Shown piece after piece: positions 1 to 7,510 of a stretch of 56,708 nt of DNA. Both the position numbers and the translations under genes were made by a program. Below the pieces are notes generated by a model. The model had not been told where the DNA came from, searched no databases, and saw only the letters and a program-made list of their open reading frames with translations. The DNA is from Bacillota bacterium (lineage in GTDB: Bacteria > Bacillota > Clostridia > Acetivibrionales > Acetivibrionaceae): assembly GCA_023421115.1 (NCBI GenBank), contig JAEZUI010000013.1, positions 1-56,708 of the forward strand. Reading direction: 5' to 3'. The stretch's first letter is position 1; every line of letters begins with the position of its first letter.

Positions 1-471
1 ACCATTCTTATACCAGTTAAATTGTACTTGAGTTGTGTTTTTTCCTAAGAATTCTATATCGATTTCATCCCAAGGATTGTTGTCACTTGGACCGGTATAG
101 GTAAAAAATGATGAAACAACACCTGTACTTTTTGTTGCTTTCATTCTTACTTCATAGTATCCAAAGCCAAAAAATGCGTTTGTCCTATATTCACCGCTCT
201 TATATGGATAACCTGAGCCAGTATCATCCCTTGTAAGATTAAGAAACATGCTACCGTTTGAGAAGGTAACCTGAGATGGCCTCCATACACAATTAAATGG
301 TGCTCCGTTTGCCCAGTCGGCGGACTCACATTGGTTAGAGCTGTTCGTAAAGTATACTTCAAAATTTGAGTTTACTACTTGAGCAGCGGAAACTTCATGA
401 GTCGCATAAGCAAATACAAATGCTAATAAGAGAGCTGGCAGACACAGTTTTGTAAAGTACTTTTTTAACAT
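1..471 (-). CDS. licB: GH16 endo-beta-1,3-1,4-glucanase (lichenase), 5' part only
   Basis: The first 157 codons of a secreted lichenase; the 3' end lies beyond the window edge, so a dockerin or binding module cannot be judged. Residues 1-29 form a signal peptide with cleavage expected after HEVSA. The mature part carries GH16 landmarks: the ADWANG and FNCVW segments, YPYKSGEYRT, GYYEVRMKA, and the catalytic signature WDEIDIEFLG, with E136 as nucleophile, D138 as helper and E140 as acid/base by family knowledge. It closely resembles the LicB lichenase of Clostridium thermocellum as I remember it. The enzyme cleaves mixed-linkage beta-glucans outside the cell. The start follows a GGGGGAAG ribosome site. 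A promoter and operator lie about 260 bp upstream, and a LacI-type regulator gene follows on the same strand. Family is sure; the symbol is by resemblance. Confidence 0.93.
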   Translation of the reverse strand, partial: MLKKYFTKLCLPALLLAFVFAYATHEVSAAQVVNSNFEVYFTNSSNQCESADWANGAPFNCVWRPSQVTFSNGSMFLNLTRDDTGSGYPYKSGEYRTNAFFGFGYYEVRMKATKSTGVVSSFFTYTGPSDNNPWDEIDIEFLGKNTTQVQFNWYKNG

Positions 472-507
472 TAAAACTTCCCCCTTTTGAAATTATTTAT
501 TTAATAT

Positions 508-608
508 TAGGCCATTTCAAAAAATAACCTATGCAATACTTGAGTCATAAAACCAATCGAATTAGCTTTTTTGAAATGATCATTGCAAAGTTTTTTGGAA
601 TAACCTTA
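508..608 (+). repeat. Dispersed nested palindromic repeat, copy A
   Basis: About 100 bp beginning TAGGCCATTTCAAAAAATAA and ending TTTTTTGGAATAACCTTA. An internal TTTTTTGAAATGA segment is complementary to the left end, and the right end is also roughly complementary to it, so the left arm could pair with either. It lies in the transcribed leader of the lichenase gene, on the opposite strand. Related copies occur at eight other places in the window. Confidence 0.8.
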
Positions 609-714
609 TTAATGTTTACGTAAAATTACCGCAGTTTAGTTATAAATGTAGAAATTTTAAATTAAGTAGATTGTGGCATATACTAACAATAAAGTTAAAC
701 GAAATTTTAAAAAC

Positions 715-732
715 AACTAACGCGTGTTAGTT
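715..732. promoter_or_regulatory. Probable LacI-family operator of the lichenase gene
   Basis: AACTAACGCGTGTTAGTT: perfect 7-bp inverted arms around GCGT, 18 bp in all. The length and CG-rich centre resemble the 18-bp GlyR3 operator described in C. thermocellum. It starts 2 bp downstream of the -10 box and covers the expected transcription start, the classic place for repression. The neighbouring LacI-type gene is the likely partner (inference). Confidence 0.8.
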
Positions 733-734
733 AA

Positions 735-763
735 ATTTTAATTCAGTTATATATTTTTGTCAA
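735..763 (-). promoter_or_regulatory. Sigma-A promoter of the lichenase gene
   Basis: On the minus strand, TTGACA (763-758), a 17-bp spacer, then TAAAAT (740-735). Transcription would start near 728, inside the operator, giving a leader of about 255 nt that contains repeat copy A. Confidence 0.78.
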
Positions 764-799
764 TATTTTCTTTCAATAATTCAATACTGATATAAAGAT

Positions 800-905
800 A
801 AGGCCATTTCAAAAAATAACCTGACAATAATTATATTTCTCCATATCGATTATTTATTGGGCTTGCGTTATGTGTTTTATGAATTAATTTTTACAGGTCG
901 TTTTA
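800..905 (+). repeat. Dispersed nested palindromic repeat, copy B (decayed)
   Basis: Starts with the conserved ATAAGGCCATTTCAAAAAAT followed by AACCTGACAATAA. The remainder up to the LacI stop codon is only loosely similar to other copies. It sits directly after the LacI-type gene. Confidence 0.55.
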
Positions 906-1973
906 TTAAGTAGCCTTAATAGTTCTACAAGAATTTCTTTCTACAATAGTAATATTTACAGTTTTTACTTCCGGAATCAGCTCTTTTTTCTCTATTGACT
1001 TTATAAGTGAGTTAACAGAAAATTTTGCAGCTTCAGGTAATGATACATTGACTGAAGTGAGAGGCGGAAACATATATTGAGATATTTGCGTATTATCAAA
1101 GCCAATGATAGATATATCCTCTGGAATTCTAAGACCACACTCACCAATAGCCTTATATGCTCCAATTGCCATTGTGTCATTACATGCAAAAACAGCTGTA
1201 GGTTTATTTTTATTCTGCAGTATCTTTTTCATACCGACATATCCGCTATTTTCTGTAAAATCACCATAGGCGATATAATCCTGAACTAAAGGTATGCCAC
1301 TTTCTAAGAGAGCTTGTTTATAATTATCAAACCTCACACTTCCCGACAATTTATTCAGATCGCCAGTTATTATACCAATATTTCGGTGCCCGAGACCAAT
1401 AAGATAGTTTGTTGCTTCTAAAGCACCCTTAGAATTATTTAAATTTATGTATATTGCTCTATCCTTGTTTTCTTCTGTTACATTAATATCAATTGCAGCT
1501 AAAATAAAATCCTTGCTCAAAACATTCAATATTTTTTTATATTCATTTTCGTTACTTCCGATAATAACTCCTCCGTCAATCCTTTTTTCGCAGAAGGCAC
1601 TTTTTATCTTCCATAACTCGTTCGAACTATAAATAGTGGATACCAGCACATAATATTGAGTTTTGTTTGATTGATCTATAAATGCGTTTATAAATGGTGA
1701 AAAATAAGAATTGTCATATAAAAGATCCTCATTATTTTCTATTACATGGTGAGGTTTTTCGTTATCTTTTATATCGACTACAAAAATTCCTAAAGTAGAG
1801 TTTTTCATTCCTACAAGTCTTCTTGCAGATGAATTAGGGTAGTAGTTATATTCTTTTATGGCCTTAAGAACTTTTTCCCGTGTTGCAGCAGGTATATCAG
1901 GATAATTATTAATTACACGTGAAACAGTGCTTCTTGACACTCCAATCATTTTTGCTATTTCTTTACTATTCAT
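906..1973 (-). CDS. LacI-family transcriptional repressor (GlyR-like)
   Basis: A 355-residue LacI/GalR-family repressor. Residues 1-50 hold the helix-turn-helix (EIAKMIGVSRSTVSRVIN) and the hinge helix region (PNSSARRL); residues from about 60 form the periplasmic-binding-protein-like sugar domain, with the ACNDTMAIGAYKA and ISIIGFDNTQIS segments typical of the family. The ATG at 1973 is chosen because AAGGTGAT lies just upstream; an ATG 14 codons earlier has no ribosome site. It lies 91 bp after rnhB on the same strand and upstream of the lichenase gene, whose promoter carries a LacI-type palindrome. By analogy with GlyR3 of C. thermocellum the inducer may be a beta-glucan oligosaccharide such as laminaribiose; that is inference. 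Confidence 0.92.
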   Translation of the reverse strand: MNSKEIAKMIGVSRSTVSRVINNYPDIPAATREKVLKAIKEYNYYPNSSARRLVGMKNSTLGIFVVDIKDNEKPHHVIENNEDLLYDNSYFSPFINAFIDQSNKTQYYVLVSTIYSSNELWKIKSAFCEKRIDGGVIIGSNENEYKKILNVLSKDFILAAIDINVTEENKDRAIYINLNNSKGALEATNYLIGLGHRNIGIITGDLNKLSGSVRFDNYKQALLESGIPLVQDYIAYGDFTENSGYVGMKKILQNKNKPTAVFACNDTMAIGAYKAIGECGLRIPEDISIIGFDNTQISQYMFPPLTSVNVSLPEAAKFSVNSLIKSIEKKELIPEVKTVNITIVERNSCRTIKAT

Positions 1974-2064
1974 AATTATCACCTTACGAATGCTTATAAC
2001 ATTACAGATTTCCAATCTCTAAGTATTTTTTAATTACAGTAGTTGTTTTTTAATGGTCTTAAGT

Positions 2065-2847
2065 CTATACCGTAAAATTCTTTGTGAAACTTGTTCTATG
2101 TATAGGGCAATTTCCAAACTTCTTTATTGCATCTATATGTTCTTTTGTTCCATATCCTTTATGTTTTTTAAAGCCATAGTCGGGGTAAGTAGTATCTAAG
2201 TCTTCTATAAGCCTGTCCCTAGTAACTTTTGCAATTATCGATGCTGCTGCAATGGATATACTTAAGGCATCACCTTTAATTATAGATTTTTGTTGCATTT
2301 TTAAGCCATCAAGTTTCACGGCATCAATAAGCAATAGATCGGGCTTTACTTTGAGGCTTTCAACCGAAATCTCCATTGCCATTTTAGTTGCATTTAAAAT
2401 ATTAAGTTCATCAATTATTTTTTCATCAACAATACCCACATCATAGGCAATAGCTTTCTCTGTTATTATAGCATACAACTCTTCTCTTTGCTTTTCATTT
2501 AATTTTTTAGAATCGTTGAGTCCACTAATGAATATATCTTCAGGAAGTATCACCGCAGCAGCTACTACCGGTCCTGCTAAAGGACCACGACCGGCTTCGT
2601 CTATACCTGCAATAAACTTCTTACCTTCTCTACGGGCTTCTTTTTCATAATGACACATATCTTCGAATCTTTTGAGCTCTTTTTCCAATAAAAGCTTTTT
2701 CTTTTCATACTTAAAAATCAGTTTATCAATTTTAGAGCCATACTCTTCTTTAAAAGCGTACAATTTTTGTATAGCATTATCTATACCCACTTCACCTACA
2801 ATAGCCTCTATTTGCTTCAAAGTGAGCTTCTTACTCATTTGCGCCAT
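2065..2847 (-). CDS. rnhB: Ribonuclease HII
   Basis: RNase HII, 260 residues, removes ribonucleotides and RNA from RNA-DNA hybrids in the cytoplasm. The catalytic GIDEAGRGPLAGPVV motif gives D83 and E84, with the further acidic residue in LLLIDAVKL and the family motif ASIIAKVTRD. An N-terminal extension of about 75 residues, rich in lysine and glutamate, precedes the core, as in Bacillus-type RnhB. The ATG at 2847 lies 9 nt after GGAGG inside the end of rbgA, so the two genes overlap by 17 bp and are probably translationally coupled. It is the last gene of the rplS-lepB-rbgA-rnhB block. Confidence 0.96.
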   Translation of the reverse strand: MAQMSKKLTLKQIEAIVGEVGIDNAIQKLYAFKEEYGSKIDKLIFKYEKKKLLLEKELKRFEDMCHYEKEARREGKKFIAGIDEAGRGPLAGPVVAAAVILPEDIFISGLNDSKKLNEKQREELYAIITEKAIAYDVGIVDEKIIDELNILNATKMAMEISVESLKVKPDLLLIDAVKLDGLKMQQKSIIKGDALSISIAAASIIAKVTRDRLIEDLDTTYPDYGFKKHKGYGTKEHIDAIKKFGNCPIHRTSFTKNFTV

Positions 2848-3703
2848 TTTGCATGTCCTCCGGTTTTTCGAGTGTTATTTTACCTATCTTTCCACCGCGT
2901 AATTCATCTAAAACAATAGCAGAAATTCTAGTCATATCGATTTCACCACCGGAAATAATACAGCCTCTGTTTTTACCTGCAATTTGTAGCAGTTCAAGTC
3001 CTGTTTTTTCTTCAATAGAGGTTATTTTATATCGTTCCATAAGATTTTTAGGATAAAACCTAACTAGCTTTTCAAACAATGTGGATGCTAGTTCTACCGT
3101 ATCTAGTATATCATCCTTAATTGCACCGGTTATTGCAAGATTCAGACCTACTTCAATATCTTCAAATTTTGGCCATAATATACCGGGGGTATCTAAAAGC
3201 TGTATCTGGTCATTAACGTTTATCCATTGCTTACCACGGGTAACACCAGGTCTATCACCTGTTACAGCGCTTGCTTTACCGGCAATTTTGTTGATCAAAG
3301 AGGATTTTCCAACATTCGGTATTCCTACTATCATCGTCTTTATGGGCCTTGAAATTCTACCCTTTAGCTTATCCCTATCAAATTTATCCTTCATAAGCTT
3401 TTGCATTTGATTCTTTAGTTGATTAATATTTTTACCTTTTATGGAATCAATAAAAATATTGGCATAACCCCTTGAGTTATACCACTTGCTCCAACTGCTG
3501 CAAACCTTTTCGTCTGCTAAGTCGGACTTGTTTAAAACGATTATTTTGGGTTTGTTTTTAAATATATCATCAAAGTCCGGGTTCTTACTGCTAATTGGAA
3601 TTCTTGCATCTAGCAGCTCTATTACTATATCCACTAACTTCATATTCTCGTTTAAAATTTTTCTGGTCTTAGCCATATGGCCTGGATACCACTGAATATT
3701 CAT
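2831..3703 (-). CDS. rbgA: Ribosome biogenesis GTPase RbgA (YlqF)
   Basis: A circularly permuted GTPase of 290 residues needed for late 50S subunit assembly in Firmicutes. The permutation is visible: the G4 motif LNKSD (residues 57-61) precedes the P-loop GIPNVGKSS (127-135) and the G3 motif DTPG near residue 170. It opens with the family's MNIQWYPGHMAKT. A C-terminal domain of about 120 residues follows the GTPase. The start has AGGAGG in front. It lies between lepB (21 bp upstream) and rnhB (overlapping) in the classic order. Confidence 0.97.
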   Translation of the reverse strand: MNIQWYPGHMAKTRKILNENMKLVDIVIELLDARIPISSKNPDFDDIFKNKPKIIVLNKSDLADEKVCSSWSKWYNSRGYANIFIDSIKGKNINQLKNQMQKLMKDKFDRDKLKGRISRPIKTMIVGIPNVGKSSLINKIAGKASAVTGDRPGVTRGKQWINVNDQIQLLDTPGILWPKFEDIEVGLNLAITGAIKDDILDTVELASTLFEKLVRFYPKNLMERYKITSIEEKTGLELLQIAGKNRGCIISGGEIDMTRISAIVLDELRGGKIGKITLEKPEDMQNGANE

Positions 3704-3724
3704 TTTTACCTCCTGTATTTTTAT

Positions 3725-4390
3725 CTAATCGTAAATACTTCCAAACTCTTTTAGAGGTCTTATTCTAAATACCGCTTTTCCTTTTATTTTATCAAGGTCT
3801 ACAAATCCAAATTCCCTGCTGTCTTTACTGTTTTCTCTATTATCACCCATAACGAAAACTTTATTCTCAGGCACAATACTAGGTAAGTCAAAATTTTGCT
3901 TTGCTGTAGAACCTTTTGCATAAGTTTCCTTCTGCATAATACCGTTTACATAAACACTTTCGTTAATTATATCTATTTCATCTCCTGGCAAACCTATAAC
4001 CCTTTTAATATAATCAACTTCGTTTTGTGGAGGAATCAAAGAAGACAAAATCGGTATGTTCTTAGCCATAGGAATATAATCGAGATTTCCCTTTGTAACT
4101 TCAAATACAATTATTTCACCCCTCTTTGGCGGGCCAAAAGTGTATCCGATTTTATTGACAAACAAAACCTGGCGATTATAAAGAGTATTTTCCATAGAAT
4201 GCCCTTGTACTACCACCCATTCAAAAACAAAGGCTCTTAGTACAAGTGCTATAAATATTGAAATAATAACCACTAAAATCCATTTTAAAGTCTCTTTAAA
4301 ATAGTTTGGCTTTTCATTTTCATAGTTTATGCCGAACTTATCAAGTCCCTTTCCCTTATCTCTATTTCCCGGATTATTAGTAAACTCCAT
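3725..4390 (-). CDS. lepB: Signal peptidase I
   Basis: Type I signal peptidase, 221 residues, cleaving signal peptides from exported proteins at the outer face of the membrane. One transmembrane helix (about 36-58) is followed by the catalytic Ser in GHSMENTL (S65) and the catalytic Lys in DYIKRVIGLPGDEI (K129); the GDNRENSKDSR box is also present. The N-terminal 30 residues are hydrophilic and lysine-rich. It likely processes secreted products of this region such as the lichenase and the subtilase. A terminator separates it from rplS, so lepB-rbgA-rnhB probably has its own promoter, which I could not place with confidence in 4391-4585. Confidence 0.96.
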   Translation of the reverse strand: MEFTNNPGNRDKGKGLDKFGINYENEKPNYFKETLKWILVVIISIFIALVLRAFVFEWVVVQGHSMENTLYNRQVLFVNKIGYTFGPPKRGEIIVFEVTKGNLDYIPMAKNIPILSSLIPPQNEVDYIKRVIGLPGDEIDIINESVYVNGIMQKETYAKGSTAKQNFDLPSIVPENKVFVMGDNRENSKDSREFGFVDLDKIKGKAVFRIRPLKEFGSIYD

Positions 4391-4591
4391 AAATTACAAC
4401 CCTATTCCCTATAATGTTTATTATCTCGTACAAAGTTCTTGCGAATAAATTAATTTAAAAATATATTACAATAAAAAATTTTATGTTCTTTATTATATCA
4501 TTATATTACTTTTTATAAAAGAATCTGTTTTCGAAAGTAAGCATTGACTTTATTTTATTTTGATATTGTTTAAAAAAGACAAAAAAACTAT

Positions 4592-4644
4592 GGGGCATTG
4601 AGCCCCTTTGTTAACCTCTTTCACTTTGTAAAAAAGGTGTAATA
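4592..4644 (+). repeat. Twin-hairpin repeat, copy 1
   Basis: GGGGC (4592-4596) and GCCCC (4602-4606) form one hairpin; CCTCTTT (4615-4621) and AAAAAGG (4631-4637) form an imperfect second one. Similar blocks occur at 8535-8579 (minus orientation) and 20816-20878. It lies just past the rplS terminator, in the 295-bp rplS-lepB gap; the rest of that gap is featureless AT-rich DNA. Confidence 0.6.
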
Positions 4645-4671
4645 TAACAAAAGAGACATAATGTCCCTTTT
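4645..4671 (-). terminator. Terminator downstream of rplS
   Basis: Read on the minus strand, AAAAGGGACAT and ATGTCTCTTTT pair across one base (4671-4649) and are followed by a T-rich run. It ends the rplS transcript before lepB. Confidence 0.7.
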
Positions 4672-4685
4672 GTTTATATTAGATA

Positions 4686-5030
4686 TTAACCTAATCTTGT
4701 TTTTACTTTTGCAGCTTTTCCTACTCTATCTCTCAAGTAGTACAATTTCGCTCTTCTTACTTTACCTCTTCTAACTGTCTCAACATGATCAACATTTGGC
4801 GAATGAACCGGAAAAATTCTTTCAACTCCAACTCCATAAGAAAGTCTTCTTACTGTGAAAGTTTCTCTCGCTCCAGTACCTTTCAATCTGATAACAGTTC
4901 CTTCGAAAATCTGGATTCTTTCTCTGTTGCCCTCTTTAATCTTAACGTGTACTTTAACGTAATCACCGATTTCAAGTTTAGGCTTTTCAGCTTTTAACTG
5001 CTCTTTTTCAAGTGCCTCAATAATATTCAC
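4686..5030 (-). CDS. rplS: 50S ribosomal protein L19
   Basis: L19, 114 residues, a structural protein at the 30S-50S interface. The family core is easy to read: GDYVKVHVKIKEGNRERIQ, FEGTVIRLKGTGARETFTVR, and SPNVDHVETVRRGKVRRAKL with the RDRVGKAAK tail. It has its own promoter, structured leader and terminator. In most Firmicutes it directly follows trmD; here trmD is 45 kb away on the other strand, while lepB, rbgA and rnhB still follow it. Confidence 0.98.
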   Translation of the reverse strand: MNIIEALEKEQLKAEKPKLEIGDYVKVHVKIKEGNRERIQIFEGTVIRLKGTGARETFTVRRLSYGVGVERIFPVHSPNVDHVETVRRGKVRRAKLYYLRDRVGKAAKVKTRLG

Positions 5031-5099
5031 TATTAGTCATCCTCCCTCCTGCCTAGACGTTCTTGTATCTAACAGCGGACCGTCCGTATTTCCACAAGA
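5031..5099 (-). ncRNA. Candidate L19 autoregulatory leader
   Basis: The leader of rplS on the minus strand holds an outer stem TCTTGT (5099-5094) / ACAAGA (5066-5061) enclosing a short palindrome CGGAC-G-GTCCG (5086-5076), followed by GGAGGGAGG and the start codon. An L19 leader that senses free protein is known upstream of rplS in Firmicutes; position and size fit, but I have not matched the consensus. Confidence 0.6.
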
Positions 5100-5103
5100 C
5101 AGA

Positions 5104-5132
5104 ATTATAACATATATAGTGCTCATTGTAAA
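5104..5132 (-). promoter_or_regulatory. Promoter of rplS
   Basis: TTTACA (5132-5127), 17-bp spacer, TATAAT (5109-5104) on the minus strand; start expected near 5097, right at the leader stem. It gives rplS independent transcription, which may be why separation from trmD was tolerated. Confidence 0.8.
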
Positions 5133-5253
5133 TGTTTTTTTGATTTTTTACAAAGTTTATAAATTACAAGTTAGGTGACCTAAAATTCTTCAATAAAAAT
5201 CCACCGGGTTTTCGACACTTGCATAAAATACAAATTTAATAGAAATCAGTACT

Positions 5254-5278
5254 TAAGCCGTTTAAGGCTTATTTTTTT
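5254..5278 (+). terminator. Insulating terminator inside IS element 1
   Basis: TAAGCC (5254-5259) and GGCTTA (5266-5271) form a hairpin followed by a T-run, upstream of the transposase promoter. It would block read-through from outside into the transposase gene. Confidence 0.65.
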
Positions 5279-5301
5279 GTCAAATTTTATTTATTTTTAT
5301 G

Positions 5302-5330
5302 TTGTACGGTGTTGTATTTTATGTTATAAT
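5302..5330 (+). promoter_or_regulatory. Transposase promoter, element 1
   Basis: TTGTAC (5302-5307), 17-bp spacer, TATAAT (5325-5330). Only five bases separate the -10 box from the ATG at 5336, so the transcript would begin at or next to the start codon and would have no Shine-Dalgarno site. Confidence 0.72.
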
Positions 5331-5335
5331 GAAGT

Positions 5336-7195
5336 ATGAAGATTAATTATGATAAAAAATCCAAAGACCCTACATACTTTATACAAAAAGGTTATCGTAA
5401 CGGTAATAAAACGACAACAAAGAATATTGCTAGAATCGGTAAGCATTCTGAACTTTTGAAGATTACTGATGATCCACTTGCTTATGCCAAAGAACAGGTT
5501 GCTAAGTACAATGATGAAGAAAAAAACGGCAAGGTGACTATGGAGGTTAAAATCGATTTTGCTGAAAAAATAAAAATCAGCAATGACCTTGTTTCTTCTA
5601 GTACAAACTTGAATATTGGTTATTTGTTTTTGCAACAGCTCTATCATGACTTGGAAATTGGTTCATTCTTTAAAAATATTACAAAAAATTCTAAAATTAC
5701 TTTTGACCCAAATACTATCAACCGTTTCCTTACATTTGCAAGAATCCTTTACCCTGATTCCAAGTTAGGAACGCAGCAACATCTTGGTCACTATTATGAA
5801 AAACCTTCATTTGACTATGTCCATATACTTCGTACTATGGATCTTCTAGAAGCTCATTACGATGACTATATTGCTTATCTTTTTGAGAAAAGTAAGAACA
5901 TAGTGAAACGTGATACATCTGTCTGCTATTATGACTGCTCAAATTATTACTTTGAAATTGAATCCCCGGATGATGATTATGTTGATGAAATTACCGGTGA
6001 AATTATTAAAGGTTTTCGCAAATATGGCATGTCCAAGCAACACCAGCCAGCGCCTCTTGTTCAGATGGGGCTTTTTATGGATTCAGATGGAATACCACTT
6101 TCCATGTGTCTTACTTCAGGTTCTGATAACGAGCAGACAACAGCCATTCCTTCAGAAAAAAAACTTGTTGAAATGTTCAAAGGAAAGAAATTCATATACT
6201 GCGCCGATGCTGGTCTGGGCTCTCTCAATATCAGAAATTTTAATTCTATGGCAGGGAGAGCGTTTATCGTTACCCAATCAATAAAGAAACTATCAGGCAC
6301 TTTAAAAGAAGCTGTATTTAACGATACAGATTACAGACTACTATCCTCTGACAGCGAAGTATCTGTAGCAGATATGAAAAGCTTTGACAAGAACGACCTT
6401 GCAAACAGGAATATTTATAACGATAAAATATACAAGATTGTAAACGCCGATAAGGCCATTGATCTTGGTCTTTATGAAGAAAAGGCTCTCAAAAATGGTA
6501 AGATAAAAAAAGTAAAATCAAAAGCCGTTGTTAAGCAGAAAATAATCATTACTTTTTCAAGAAAGATGATGGAATACCAGAGATTTATCAGAAACCGTCA
6601 GATAGAAAGAGCTAAGACTCTGCTGAAAAATATAGATCCCGAGACATATAAAAAGGGACCTAATGATGTTACTCGATTTATCAAAAGAACTTCTTCTTCC
6701 GAAACAGGCAATAAAGTTATTGATAATTATGTTCTTAACCAGAATATAATAGATGAAGAAGAAAAATACGATGGCTATTATGCGATAGCGACTAATCTTG
6801 ATGATTCTGCTAAAGACATTATTGCAATCATTTCTAGACGTCACAAGATTGAGGACTGCTTCCGGGTTATGAAAACAAATTTTTCAGCCCGCCCAGTGTT
6901 CCATCAAAACAAGGAAAGAATTGTTGCGCATTTTATGATATGTTACACATCTCTTTTGATATACAGGCTGCTGGAAAAGAAGCTAGATTTAAATCAAACA
7001 CATTTCTCTATAGAAAACATTGTTGAAACCCTACAAAACATGGAAGTGGCTAATATCGAAGATATGTGTTATGTATCAACCTACACATGCTCACAAGTTT
7101 GCACCGCCTTAAATACAGTATTTGATTTAGAATTAAACAAAAAATATTACCAACCAAAAGAACTGAATAAAAAAGTTAAAAAAATTTTAGAATAA
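5336..7195 (+). CDS. IS1634-type transposase
   Basis: A 619-residue DDE transposase of the IS1634 group of the IS4 superfamily. Likely catalytic acids are D200 (YYDCSNYYFEIE), D291 (CADAGLGSLN) and E506 (RRHKIEDCFRVMK), followed by the family's FSARPVFHQ and IVAHFMICY segments. Length is normal and the frame unbroken, so it may be active. The N-terminal 60 residues (TYFIQKGYRNGNKTTTKNIARIGK) are the usual small domain. It shares the family but not close identity with the transposase at 53.2-54.8 kb. The first ATG is used; it lies 5 nt after the -10 box, which suggests leaderless translation. Confidence 0.93.
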   Translation: MKINYDKKSKDPTYFIQKGYRNGNKTTTKNIARIGKHSELLKITDDPLAYAKEQVAKYNDEEKNGKVTMEVKIDFAEKIKISNDLVSSSTNLNIGYLFLQQLYHDLEIGSFFKNITKNSKITFDPNTINRFLTFARILYPDSKLGTQQHLGHYYEKPSFDYVHILRTMDLLEAHYDDYIAYLFEKSKNIVKRDTSVCYYDCSNYYFEIESPDDDYVDEITGEIIKGFRKYGMSKQHQPAPLVQMGLFMDSDGIPLSMCLTSGSDNEQTTAIPSEKKLVEMFKGKKFIYCADAGLGSLNIRNFNSMAGRAFIVTQSIKKLSGTLKEAVFNDTDYRLLSSDSEVSVADMKSFDKNDLANRNIYNDKIYKIVNADKAIDLGLYEEKALKNGKIKKVKSKAVVKQKIIITFSRKMMEYQRFIRNRQIERAKTLLKNIDPETYKKGPNDVTRFIKRTSSSETGNKVIDNYVLNQNIIDEEEKYDGYYAIATNLDDSAKDIIAIISRRHKIEDCFRVMKTNFSARPVFHQNKERIVAHFMICYTSLLIYRLLEKKLDLNQTHFSIENIVETLQNMEVANIEDMCYVSTYTCSQVCTALNTVFDLELNKKYYQPKELNKKVKKILE

Positions 7196-7224
7196 GATTT
7201 CCATACAACAATATTAAATCTATA

Positions 7225-7268
7225 AAAGAGGCCACAAAGATTTAATTCAAGCCATTTGTAGCCTCTTT
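7225..7268 (+). terminator. Terminator of transposase, element 1
   Basis: Arms AAAGAGGCCACAAA (7225-7238) and TTTGTAGCCTCTTT (7255-7268) pair over 14 bp with one mismatch. It lies inside the IS right end, 30 bp after the stop codon. Confidence 0.72.
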
Positions 7269-7510
7269 CTAATTTCTCAACTGTCGAAAACGGAAGTATA
7301 AAGGAAAAGCTAAGTTTAGTCAAGAGGTATTTTTATATAAATTAAAAATTCTTAAGGATACTTTTTGTTGTATTTGCAAGTTTATGCAGCTTTATTGTAT
7401 AATTAAGAATAAATTTTATTGTGTTTTTATATGTAACTTTCAAAAAAGATTATTAAAAACTATGTTTTTTGAACAATACTAAGTAAGAAGAAAAAACAAT
7501 GAGGTGTAAA

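Larger units (their letters stand above)
5206..7292 (+). mobile_element. IS1634-type insertion sequence (IS4 superfamily), element 1
   Basis: About 2.1 kb with one transposase gene. The ends share an inverted repeat: GGTTTTCGACACTTG at 5207 and, read inward from 7292, CGTTTTCGACAGTTG. The transposase frame is intact. No target duplication is visible next to these ends, short or long, unlike element 2; this would follow if a rearrangement occurred at the element. It sits between the rplS promoter and the first M42 peptidase, at one of two inferred inversion breakpoints. The 200 bp after it (7293-7510) hold only AT-rich DNA before the peptidase ribosome site. Confidence 0.85.

Noticed and set aside
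147..362. A 71-codon minus-strand frame in the lichenase region
   Set aside because: It lies out of frame inside the partial GH16 gene, whose own frame is open from 471 to the window edge and carries the catalytic motif.
3081..3410. A 109-codon plus-strand frame inside rbgA
   Set aside because: Antisense shadow of a well-conserved GTPase gene, serine-rich as such shadows are in AT-rich DNA.
5324..5647. A 107-codon minus-strand frame opposite the transposase start
   Set aside because: Hydrophobic-looking shadow of the AT-rich transposase code; no ribosome site and no family resemblance.
5160..7330. Target duplication around IS element 1
   Set aside because: I compared the flanks for both short and long repeats and found no convincing match.
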